Below are positions 22,334-32,710 of a stretch of DNA of 64,000 nucleotides, one piece after another (within the stretch, counting starts at the first letter, position 1; every line of letters begins with the position of its first letter). Source of the DNA: Cercis canadensis (taxonomy: Eukaryota > Streptophyta > Magnoliopsida > Fabales > Fabaceae). The stretch is taken from contig QAOA01008044.1 in the NCBI GenBank assembly GCA_003255065.1, forward strand, positions 70,029 through 134,028, given 5' to 3'. The position numbers were made by a program, and so were the translations under genes. Under the pieces are notes generated by a model. It did no database searches and was not told the DNA's origin. It was given only the letters and a program-made list of their open reading frames with translations.

Positions 22334-23207
22334 GGTTGTGTTTGGATGGGGTATTTGACAAATTATTGTGTATTTCAAATACATGTAATTGAAATGCAAC
22401 ATTTCAAATACATGTATTTATAAAATACCTTGTTCGGATACACTCTATTATAAAAAGAGTAATTTAACAACAATATTCAAAACTATTGATAGACATTACA
22501 ATGCCCCTTCAAATCACATTTTTTAATTAGTCAATGAAAAATATAAGAAAAAAATCAATCACAAAACATGGACGTGCAATGCAGTGCAATTAAGAGAAGG
22601 CGTTCCCGGAGCCGAAGACAAGTATGTGACAACATATTTCGGTATGATTTGCAGCTCTTAAACGATTCCTCAGGGAAAAAATCTTTCTTGCTCCACCGCC
22701 AATAGCTTTTGGTAGAGGCGGGCGGCGGCTCCATCTCTGTGGTGGGCCCATCCATTGCGTCTTGCAGAGACGGAGAGGAGATAGTAGGAAGAAAGGTGAT
22801 GTGCAGAGGAGTGTGCAAGTAAGGAGTTGCAAGGACTTTGACATTGAAATAGAGAAAACGGCATGGTAGGCAGTGGGAATGGGTGGCATAACCGCATAAG
22901 AGTCTTGAAATGGAAGGGAATGGAGCAGGAAACACAACCAGCTCACCCACACATTCACCATAGCTCAGCTACACATTCACACCATAACCGTATAGGAGTT
23001 TTAGAGGCTCAAGGGAAGGGGAGGGGTATCAGTGGCTCAGGGAGAAAAAAATGAATTTGAAATTCACTATATTTTTAGTAAATTTGAAATACACTATATT
23101 GAGATTTTGAACGTCACTATAAAAATACCTTAAAAAATTACACAAATAGTGTAATTCAAAATTAGCATTTCAAATACACTTTACAAATACCCCATCCAAA
23201 CACACCC
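22334..23207. mobile_element. Tourist/PIF-Harbinger-like element carrying a gene fragment
   Basis: Ends are GGTTGTGTTTGGATGGGG...TATTTG at 22334 and its near-perfect inverse CAAATACCCC...CACACCC at 23207, flanked by the trinucleotide TAA on both sides (22331-22333, 23208-23210). GGGTGTGTTTGG-type ends with a 3-bp TWA target are the signature of Tourist elements. The middle (about 22560-23040) is more GC-rich than its surroundings and contains coding-like sequence on the minus strand. A related end fragment lies at 46655-46765 in inverse orientation. Confidence 0.75.
22594..22755 (-). pseudogene. Captured fragment resembling the N-terminus of a plant cationic amino acid transporter
   Basis: Inside the longer minus frame 22950-22555, about 54 residues from a Met at 22755 read SYWRWSKKDFFPEESF, KSYRNMLSHTCLRLRERLL. 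Plant CAT-type amino acid transporters begin with a soluble segment of the form DFxPEESFxSxxxYxxAL...RxxDR ahead of the first membrane helix, which fits by pattern. The transmembrane part is missing, so no transporter can be made. Identification is from memory of the family pattern, not from a search. Confidence 0.5.
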
Positions 23208-23957
23208 TAAGTATTCAATGTTTGTTTAGGTTTGAATTGTTTGTCCTTTCTTGACTTTTGCTTTTGTGGATCATTCTCAGTTGCTCATATGTAGTGCTGA
23301 GTAGACACTTGCCCAAGGAGAAGCTGAGCAATTGAGAAGCTGGGGAAAAGGCACCAGGAGCATATCATTATAGCCTGTGTTGAAGGCAATTATGCCAACT
23401 CTGTACCAAATTCTAGAAAAAATCAATTATATTGCAGAATAGTTGGAGAATTGCCTCTGCATTTGTTTCTTTTGTTGGGATTTTTCTGTTTTGTTCTAAG
23501 TCTAGGGTTGAGGAATTTTATTAATTTGGAGTTAGTTTCTTATAGTAATCATTGCTTGAGTTAGTTTCTGTTTTGGATTGTAAGATGTGTAAAGTTTAAG
23601 ATCAAACTCTGTAAAGTTTATTTAAATGTGATAACATATAACTTTTTGTTAACTTTTCTTTGAAATTTTGTTTTCCTTATTTGTAATTTCTTTAGTATTG
23701 ATATAAAAATTAGCAGGAAAAAAAAAAGCCTTGAGGAAATTCTCATGGACAAAAATCTGTGAGAAATTTTTTTCCAATATTTTGCACGCCTATTGTAAGT
23801 CCGTGAGAAATTCTATGAGAAATTCAGTTTGTCACACGGGTTTTTCTCACGCCCCAAAATTCATGAGAAAGTCTGTGAGAAACATGTTTCTCACAGATTT
23901 TCGGGCGTTTTCTCATGGATTTTGTCCATGAGAAAAACACCTATTTTCTTGTAGTGT

Positions 23958-25080
23958 CTTATTGATTGAATTACAACAAGAATTAATCAGTAAGTACTCA
24001 ATCAAATAAGAGAAGGATAAAAACCAAACAAAATTTGATGAAGTCAAAATGTAATGGCTCTAACAAATGCAAGTCATTAATGCGTATGTAACATGTTAGT
24101 ACAATATAATGTTCAAATTCAAATGACCACAGAAGAACTAATCAAAAGAACACTTCAATAGTTGAGTATTAGATATTCAAACATCCATGCCTTGGGCTGA
24201 AATCTCATTATAAGTTTCAGAAGTATTGTAATATTGGAAAAGTTGTAACAAATAAGCTGAGGAAGTTGAAAATAGGATCAATCATTAAGTTTAGGAAGTT
24301 GAAAACTTTCTATTGAACGTATTCATGATGTGATAATAGTTTCAGAGAAGATGATGGTGACGCAACGAGAAAACAATCAAAAGAAACCTTAAACACAAAC
24401 TGTATAATCTCCAAAGAAAACTGAATAATATTACTGAATATGGCTACCAAAGAAACACAAAGCTTAAATACGAAAAGAAACCCTAAACATCAAAAGAAAA
24501 TCAGCAAATTACAAAACAGCTCGAAACAAACGTTTTCGAAATATTTTGGGCCCAAAAATAGCCTTTGAATGAGCTTCGAAACATGAGGTCATGGGCCCCG
24601 TAACTCCAATCGAGTTGAAAGTTATGCTCTTTTCTTTTGAGCCTTATTATGCTCGGCATAATCCATGAAATCACATGTGACCTGGTCCACGTTAGATGGT
24701 GTGTATTACAAATAGGCAAATCATCTCCTGTACTATGTATAATTTTTTTTTTGGCTATTAAATTAAAAAAGCTGATTTTTTAGTTGGGGATTAGCCCTTG
24801 AAACTTAAGCCTTATACAAGATCCCATGAACTAGTTGTGCTGGATGTATGTTGTGTATATTAGTGTATATTTATACATATATACTCGACTTTTATGCATG
24901 AATCAAATGATTCTTGCATAGTAATCTCCTGATGGTTGAATCACATGCCCCGTTGCTTGGAAATAGATAAACTCTGTTATTGGGCTAAGGAAAAAGGTGA
25001 AACATTATTTATAAGTCTTCTTTGGAACAGTAGCGTTGCCTTCAAGCTATACCATTCCAGTATGTTGCCCATGCATGCAA
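23958..25080. other. Spacer, no gene seen
   Basis: AT-rich with no recognisable coding frame. A stretch near 24535-24690 (GGGCCCCGTAACTCCAATCG) has the flavour of LTR sequence, but no ends were found. Confidence 0.4.
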
Positions 25081-25086
25081 GATTTT

Positions 25087-25096
25087 CTATATAAAT
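25087..25096 (+). promoter_or_regulatory. TATA box of the repeat-protein gene
   Basis: CTATATAAAT lies 77-86 bases before the ATG at 25173, a normal plant spacing with a short 5' leader. Confidence 0.65.
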
Positions 25097-25172
25097 GGAT
25101 GCTATATTTCTCAAAAAGCACCATAACAAGCAAAGATGGAAAACAAATACTAGGCCTAGCTTATACGTATAG

Positions 25173-26004
25173 TTGAAAATGGAACGTCCTTCGCGTTCAA
25201 TCCCAGACGTAGCTAGCCTTTTTCCTCCTGAAACAAAACCCCAACACAATAATCCCAATTCCATTTCTGTTCATCCTCAGGGCAACCCCCCAACGCAGGG
25301 CACGTCACCTGGCTCATTTCAGAACACGGGCACACAAAACCTCAACGGTTTAATAAATAACGTGAGTCACACCCAGGGCCAGAACAATGGGTCCTTCATT
25401 TGCAGCGGGGATCTAAATGGGATTCTGAGTTCATGTTCCTTTCTCAATTCCCATCCCAGTGATGTTAGCCCTCAAACCAATGCCCCAACACAGGCCTTGC
25501 CTGGTGGGTCATATGNCACAAAACCTCAACGGTTTAATAAATAACGTGGGTCACACCCAGGGCCAGAACAATGGGTCCTTCATTTGCAGCGGGGATCTAA
25601 ATGGGATTCTGAGTTCATGTTCCTTTCTCAATTCCCATTCCAGTGATGTTAGCCCTCAAACCAATGCCCCAACACAGGCCTTGCCTGGTGGGTCATATGG
25701 CAACAGCGGCACTCGAAACATCAAAGGCATCATAAATCACGTGGGTCGTACACAGGGCCATGATAACGGATCCTTCATATCTTGCACCAAAGAAGAACGA
25801 CAAGCCATGCCTAGTCACAGTGCAACTGGTCTTCCTCAGGGCAAAGCTCCAGCGCTAAACTTGCCTGCTGGGTCGTTCTGCAACACCGGAACCGAAAGCG
25901 TCACTGGTCTCATCAATAACATGGGTTATACAGAGGGCCATGGTAACGGATCCTTAACCAACATCACTTCCAGCAAAGAAAGTGGAGTAAAACAAAATAA
26001 GTAA
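25173..26004 (+). CDS. Uncharacterised Gly/Asn repeat protein (three cores of about 32 residues)
   Basis: The frame starts at ATG 25173 (MERPSRSIPDVASLFPP) and ends at the stop at 26002-26004, but changes phase across a lone n at 25516. The 183 bases after the n repeat those from 25333; if this is a contig overlap counted twice, the two frames join exactly (184 extra bases, phase +1) and give about 215 residues. The protein would have three copies of a core of the type NTGTxxxxGLINNxxxTxGxxNGS, about 60-64 residues apart, separated by Pro/Gln/Ser-rich linkers with PQG or PTQ. No signal peptide, membrane segment, or domain known to me. A TATA box precedes and an AATAAA follows. The ORF at 1756-1950 has one such core. 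Function unknown; likely a real plant gene because the frame, promoter and repeat spacing are all kept. Confidence 0.6.
25333..25699 (+). repeat. Near-identical tandem block around n at 25516
   Basis: 25333-25515 and 25517-25699 match almost perfectly (for example GTGAGTCAC versus GTGGGTCAC, CATCCCAG versus CATTCCAG) and meet at the single n. Probably two allelic contig ends that were not merged. Confidence 0.85.
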
Positions 26005-26106
26005 TTTCATACTTGTAATTTCAAGAAACTGTAGTCACTGTGGCCACCGCAGTAGCAATATTATGGTTCAAAAATGTCATCTTTCACATAAGATGTACTA
26101 GTTAGT

Positions 26107-26112
26107 AATAAA
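26107..26112 (+). terminator. Polyadenylation signal of the repeat-protein gene
   Basis: AATAAA about 100 bases after the stop codon, a typical plant near-upstream element. Confidence 0.5.
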
Positions 26113-26476
26113 ATGGGAGCATGCACTCTCAAATATTAAGCTTTCACCTAAGAATTTAAGCTTTTGACATAGTTGGTTTAGTTGACATAAACTGTAAGTT
26201 AATAGTTTGTAATTGTACCAGGTTGTTTGACCTCATATCAAGCTAAATAAACTTCTATTTAATTATAATGATATGGGTATCATTGTCCACGAAGAAGTTT
26301 AATGTCAAAGACTGAGAGCAGTTACTGAACTTGCCACATATCAGATCGTAGGAAAATATTTCATTTAAAAGCTCATGTCCACTAGTTGTGAGGTTTATCT
26401 CTTAATCTACAGTCTTATCTACTCTCTCTTCTGGGCAATTATCATAATTCTTTTTTGAGCTGGGTTTCTTTTTGCT

Positions 26477-26649
26477 TTTCCATTGATATAGACCACTTTG
26501 GCATGCAGGCCAGGCCCAATTTCTTGAGGTGGACAAAATGTTGGACTAGTCTAGCCCTATGCNTTTCCATTGATATAGACCACTTTGGCATGCAGGCCAG
26601 GCCCAATTTCTTGAGGTGGACAAAATGTTGGACTAGTCTGGCCCTATGC
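26477..26649. repeat. 86-bp block present twice around a single n
   Basis: 26477-26562 and 26564-26649 differ at one base (CTAGCCC versus CTGGCCC) and meet at n 26563. Probable unmerged contig ends. Confidence 0.85.
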
Positions 26650-29600
26650 ACTTTTTAATTGTTTTTTAAATAAAATTGTTTTGTTTTGGTAACTTAAATT
26701 AAATTGTTAGATAGGCAATTACAATAATTTGATCTCATGATAAAATACAATAGGTTTATCCAAGTTAGTCAAGATATGAATATTGAAGCTAGCACACAAA
26801 GGAACTTTTTTCCGGGATGCACCATACCAATTTGGAAGGCACACCTAGAGAGGGACTTAGTTTTGATGTGTGCAAAAAATGGCTCGAGAATACCCTTACC
26901 ATTAAAATTAAGAAAAAATTGTTACATAGGCTTGTCATATAATGATTTTCTTTTGTAAAATATATTTTTATGATAATAATAAATTAACAATAAGTATGAT
27001 ATTAATATTAGATATCTAAAATCTACTTTATATATTGTTGTAGTTACCAACACTTGAATTTCAAATATTCAAGTAGTAGCAGCTACTAGAAAATATTTCT
27101 CAAATTGTTAATTTGTTATAGTTATTGTATAGGTTTAAATTTAAATTACAGAATATTATTTATAAATTCTATTTTATACTTGTATTTAAACAATTACATC
27201 AATGAAATACAGTTAGACTTTGCCACAAACTAGTTTTGGCTTCTATAGTTTAAAGATTGCTAAAACGTTATTTAATTGTTGATTAATTTGATTATTAATG
27301 TAAGACAATATTTGTTTTAAGGTGTTATGTGTATTTTTAAAATTTTAAGTATTTTTATTTTTTTAAAAAAAAGGAAATACATTCGAGTTGACCATGTTCG
27401 ACCTTGCAAACTACTTAAGGCTGATCTGGTTCAAACTAGGTCCAATAGGCCCGATTTTAGCTAGGCCAATATTTTTAGGGCCTAAAATGGCCTATTTTGA
27501 TAACCCTAATTTGGATGAGGTATTTTTAGGAGGGATGTCTTGCATTTGATTTATTTTTTTGGTTCTTTGGTTTAGACTTTGGATTCAAACACATAACCCA
27601 CAAATCCTGAAAATAACCTTAGTACCACTTAACCATAGATCATTTGGTAAATTTTTATGGTTTTGAACAATAGCCAATGGAGAAGGCCCCTTGTGGAGAA
27701 AGAACATCAAACTTTTAGATTCGGAAAGATGAGTAAATGCATGCCCCTTGTTGGCCTAATATTTCTTTTTTTTTTTTTTTATTCCACTTAGAAAGAAATT
27801 TTCTTCCCTCTAAAGATGACCTAGTTAAGAGAATTTTGATTCTTAGATACATTTTCTTGTGGCAAGAAAAAAAATTTACTGTCAAGCGCAGCCCGACTTT
27901 GTGGTTACAATACTTTGAGGCCTGGTTGATGGAAAAAATTAGAATGTGTATACAATGCTCGGTAGAAAATATAAGGAATTTCACTTTCAGCCAAAAAAGC
28001 AAAAAGCCAAAGAAGTACACGATTCTAGAGCTTGTCCACAATCCACATAAATAATAATTTGGCAAGGACTCTGCCACAGAATAAACATAAACTAACTAAT
28101 GCCTAAGATAATCAAAGTGAGATATATTTTAACAAGCACCCTTTGACCAGATTTGGTCTAACTTTGAGAATTTTAGGTGCACCAAATAAAAGTATCAAAC
28201 TCCTAGAGAATCCTTGTGTTCTACTCCACATTCTCCAAAGTCGTTCAAGTAGTCATTGGTTCTGTACCAACCAATTAGATACAAGATTAGTCTAAGTTAG
28301 TTCGACGTATCATTGCTACCTTGCGATGAAGTTAAAGAAGTCCCCTAGAGCACTTCAGCAATAAGTGGCAGGATGTGCATAAAATCGTTTTCAAGCTTTC
28401 TTTTTCCTCTGTCTTCTTGCTTTCTCTTCACAAATTAGGAACAAGGGAGCATATTTATATAACTCCTAATCCTGAAGCCCACTTTTAAATGGGCATTATT
28501 GGATTTTATTTATATATAAAGCTCCACTACATTTATGACAATTTAACATTGATGAAAACTAAATAAAATCGACAAATTGTAAGGTCTTCTTTGCCTTAAT
28601 TCATACTACCAATTTTTTCCATTAAACATTTCGAATTCCAGTGTTTTTAAAATACTCTCAACTTTAGAAAAGCTTCCCTTGAAGTTAATGTCCTGATACA
28701 TTGAATCTTCTAGAATACAGTATGATCATATAGGTATATATTGTGCATGGTGCAACTGAATATATTAAAGTGACACAAATAATAAATTAGGGGACATAAG
28801 GAAGTCATTTGGCTTAAGGCATATGTCCACGGGTAAAAATGACAAAGAGATTTCACTATAACAGAAATAATACACAAAGGGGGCTGGAATATACAAAGAA
28901 CTCACATTTCATATACCCCAAATATCTCATAATATTTCTCACCGGTGTATACACTCTGTACTCAATACAAGAAGTGTAATACTTTTAACCCAAAGCACTA
29001 CTACAATGCCTAGTATTTAACCAAAGTGCTTCACTCAGATTTTGCTTGCTGCAGATAGCTTGCGAAGGGGCTGGTATTTATAGGAATCTGCACTTCTTGC
29101 ATTAAATGGCTTCTCAAATTCACGTCCTTCGTTTGCTATTCTACTCCATAGGCGACGGTGTAAAGCTGCACAATGCGCATAATTTTCTAACTTCATTTAC
29201 TCCATGCCCTGACTATTTTGGGCAAGTAGTTAGCAAAGACTTGCACCACCGTATGACAACTTTAATCCATAGTAAATGAAGTGGCTGGTAGATCAACTTC
29301 GACAAACTAAGCGAACTAAATTTGTCTCCATGTAAATCATGAGCCATGGTATTTGTTATCATGTGTGAAGGTCAATGGTGCTTCATGCACCTCCCACTTA
29401 AATTCAAGACACCAAATAACAGTATCTAATAACGAAAGTCTTCAAAATTGCCCGTCACAACTTGACCCAAAGCTCATGAGTGTTGGGGTAATATAAATAA
29501 ACATCTTCTCTTTTATTTCATGTGTGAGAGTTCAATCTTTTATAGTACTTTGCACCTAAACCATTGATGTGTGTATCTTCACAGATTCTGTATATTTAAA

Positions 29601-30240
29601 ATTTTGTATGGTATTATATTCCTTTGGGGTGCGACTTTGTTGCAACTTGTGGCACAAAAACAATAACTGACGTACAATAGCTAGCCAAATGAAAGGAGGA
29701 CAAGCTATATGTACGTTAATGAGTTAAGCTGGTTTTGTTGAATTTTTGGTTTAGCCTAAAATTTTCAATATACAAAATTTGTCCCAAAGTCTGGTGTTTT
29801 TGTTTGGATTCAGCCCTTCACCAAACAGAAGTTGACTTTCATTCTTCTTCCCTTTGATTAGTTAGAGGGGTTTTGGGGAAGAGCATGAAGACTAAATAGA
29901 GTTTCTATGAATACATATCAATTTTAGATGTGGACTCATTACGGCAGGATATGTCCCCCTGCCGTTTCCATCTACTTTTTTTTGAATTTCAAATATGGCT
30001 TGAAACCTTACTAGATACTTCAGCCCAAAAAAATCACAAAATCCCAAACCACTTGTTATAAACACATGCTCATCATCATTAACCGATTGAATTCCTCTTT
30101 GTATTTGTTCTCAACTAAAACCCTCACTCTTGTTTTCTTTCATGCCTCTTGATTCATAACGCAATCTGATGGGACTGATGGATTTTATCTCATGCCTCTT
30201 GTTTCTGTTTATGGTCTATCGGCTATTGGAGAAGACATCA
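26650..30240. other. Gene-poor interval
   Basis: No gene, LTR pair or TIR element could be supported. A run of T (27768-27780) and GGCCCGATTTTAGC-type repeat text (27450-27490) occur. ORFs at 27715-28077 on both strands overlap one another and show no motif. 28850-29450 has promoter-like or LTR-like composition but no definable ends. Confidence 0.4.
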
Positions 30241-30269
30241 TTTAGAAAATATATGTTTTCCAACAAAAC

Positions 30270-30540
30270 AAAATACCGTTGGAACTTTTCGTAAAAATTA
30301 CCGTTGAAATTTTTAAAAATTGGGAAAAGAATTTTTTTAACCAAATCACACCGTTTAATCAAAAGAATTTAAATTTTTTTTTAAGGGATTCCAACGGTAT
30401 TTCCAACGGAATATTCGGTTGGAATCCGTTAAGCCGAAATCTCCCCATTTCACTAATTGGAAGACAAAGAAGGCAATTTTTTTTTTTAATCTAGATCAAA
30501 TTCCAACAGTAATTTCCGTTTGAAATACTGTTGAAATCCT
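30270..30540. mobile_element. CACTA-like sub-terminal repeat region (CCAACGGAAT type)
   Basis: Repeats of CCGTTGGAA / TTCCAACGG in both orientations (30278, 30302, 30388, 30401, 30415, 30499) mark the end region of a second CACTA-like family, also seen at 46820-47117. The terminal bases themselves are not seen here. Gene-fragment exons follow downstream and may be cargo. Confidence 0.55.
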
Positions 30541-31005
30541 CCAAAATATCTTCTCTCTTATTTCTCTTTCCCATTTCATTTCCTCCATTTCCTTTCACCG
30601 AGAGACCGAGCTTCCTTCTCCATTTTCTTCAAGCTTCGAACTTTGGTGGAGGCGGCGTCCAAGTGAGTTGACTGCTCTTCCTTTAGCTAGGTCTCTCTAT
30701 CCGAAATCTCCTCTATCCTCTCTCTTGCTTTGGCAATAATAGCCACAACCTTCACTTTACAGGTATATATAGTTACCATTTTTCCAACTAGAAAAAACAA
30801 CATACTTTGAATCTTCTCTCTATTAATTCTGTTAATGAAACTAATAATGTCTTCCATTGTAAATCACTTAGGATGGAACTTCTCACTACATGAAAGGCCT
30901 TTTTCTCCTGCTCTGCTACATTGTGATTGGGGCATGTTTCTTTGTACAGAGAACACCATTTAGTTAAGAACTCTATGGAATTAACTGCAGTCAATTTAAT
31001 TGCAG

Positions 31006-32310
31006 GCATTGGCCTATCTATCTGGATCACTCCCTGAGATGAAGGATAGCAGCATCCAACCTGGAAAAGATATTCAATGGATTTGTTATTCGTTGGAAAA
31101 GCTCTATCTTGAATGCTTTTATTTAAGTTGATGTTATAGTAGGAAGCATTATACTATTTGCTCTATCTCTTGATTGGTCCCAGCACCCCCATCCCCTTTA
31201 CAACAAAAGGAAAAGAGAAAAATAGTAAGTTGTCTGCATTTTCTAAATAATAATTTTTTGCAAGACCACCTCACACACATAATCAGGTCTACATTAATCT
31301 ATGTTTCAGTGATTGAGACAACCTCCGGGTTTTCCTTTCCTCTGATATAACATAATGTTTTGTCACATAATTGGAAAGATAAGATTTATACATCAGAGAG
31401 ATGCCTCCCCACGAACTACATATATTTGATAATTATGTGGATCTATCTGGCAGGCTGATTCATTGCATGCTGAGAAACGAGTTATGGCTCTGGAGGAAGA
31501 GGTTATCTTTTTCTCCCCTTGTTTATGTCTTTGGATTCTTCATTGCTTCTGGTTTTTTTATATGGCACAGAAAAAATTGTAGCATTTAATTTTCAATGTT
31601 TAATTGAAAGTTCTACTGATCTGAGAAATAGACTTGGAAATGCTTAGGTACAACTTCTTTGGGCTACTTTGAGAAGGAACAACTTTGATCTCCATATTTT
31701 AGAATTTAAAGCACAAGATACTGAAGATAGACTGGGAGAGGTTACTTCTCTAGTTGAAAAGATTTGCATCCATGCAATCATATAATATTGTATATATATA
31801 TATATATATTCTTTGTTCTTTTTGACATACTAGTTTTAGAGGTACATGGCCCATATTGAGAAAGAAATTATCCAAAATATTTTTCTGAAACCTTCATTCA
31901 AGGTCATACCTAGTAGTCTTGGATTCTTACCTATGTGGAAAGAACCGTAGGTTGAGGACTAATGAAATACATTTGAAGTGTTGAGAGCACAACTGCATGT
32001 TGCCTGTAGAGAAAGCCAATTTTCCTGAAATACATGAAATATTCATTCTAGAATATTCTTGTTGGTGCTCCAAGATTAATTTGGTTTATCCCTTTTATTT
32101 TTATTTTCTTGAAGAGAGACATGTATCCCATACTGTTACTGAACTTCTCTTTTCTCAAGATAGAACCATCAAGCTTAAAGAGTCTTAGCTGAGAAATATC
32201 CTTGCTTAGTTGAACTTATACTTTATATTTTCCATTCAGATGGGTGACATTGTGATGGAAAAGTGGATTCAAGTTTAGCATCTTGAGCAAGCTCTTCACA
32301 TTGCTAAAGT
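31006..32310 (+). pseudogene. Multi-exon gene fragment, coiled-coil-like, with intact splice borders
   Basis: Four short pieces in one orientation have AG before and GT or similar after: near 31006-31064 (ALAYLSGSLPEMKDSS), 31454-31501 (ADSLHAEKRVMALEEE), 31649-31761 (VQLLWATLRRNN, then FKAQDTEDRLGEVTSLVEK) and 32240-32308 (MGDIVMEKWIQV, a stop, then HLEQALHIAK). The Glu/Lys/Leu pattern suggests coiled coil. An in-frame TAG in the last piece and the absence of a continuous start point to a dead or captured fragment. I do not recognise the parent gene with certainty. Confidence 0.5.
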
Positions 32311-32710
32311 ATATGAAGTTCATTTTATTTTTTTTCAGTTTTTGAATATTTCAAAACTTTAACTCATATATGTATTATGTTCAAAGTGTTATTTTAAATT
32401 TCTTGTCTTTCTGTTAATACATATTGTGTAAAACTCTAATGCAATTGCACGTTATCGTTTTCAAGTAATAAAGTGATAAATAGAGTATCGTCCCATGGAG
32501 ACTGTGGTTATTAAATACTAAAATTTGGTGTATTCCAATTTTATCTAGACAATCAAGAAAGTCAAGAATTTATACCGAACATTAATTAAAATGCAATAAT
32601 TATAAAAGAGGTTGAAATACGGATGAGAAATATCTAGGTCTTTTGATTTCACCATAGCTAGATTCATTACTCCTACTTCATTAACAAAAAACTATCTTCT
32701 TAATTACTAG

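Larger units (their letters stand above)
21225..23957. mobile_element. CACTA-type element remnant, non-autonomous
   Basis: The right end is TTTTCTTGTAGTG at 23945-23957, the inverse of the CACTACAAGAAAA end seen at 35709. Both flanks are dense with sub-terminal repeats of the type TTTCTCATGGA / GTGAGAAATTC in both orientations (21235-21510 and 23735-23940), as CACTA transposases need for binding. The left CACTA end is not present, so that side is truncated. No transposase frame is seen. A Tourist-like element sits inside at 22334-23207. Confidence 0.75.

Noticed and set aside
22555..22961. Three overlapping minus-strand ORFs read as separate genes
   Set aside because: They are different frames of one captured GC-richer segment; only the part like a CAT transporter N-terminus has support.
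27715..28077. Overlapping ORFs on both strands as a gene pair
   Set aside because: Reciprocal shadows in low-complexity DNA without domains, promoter or splice signals.
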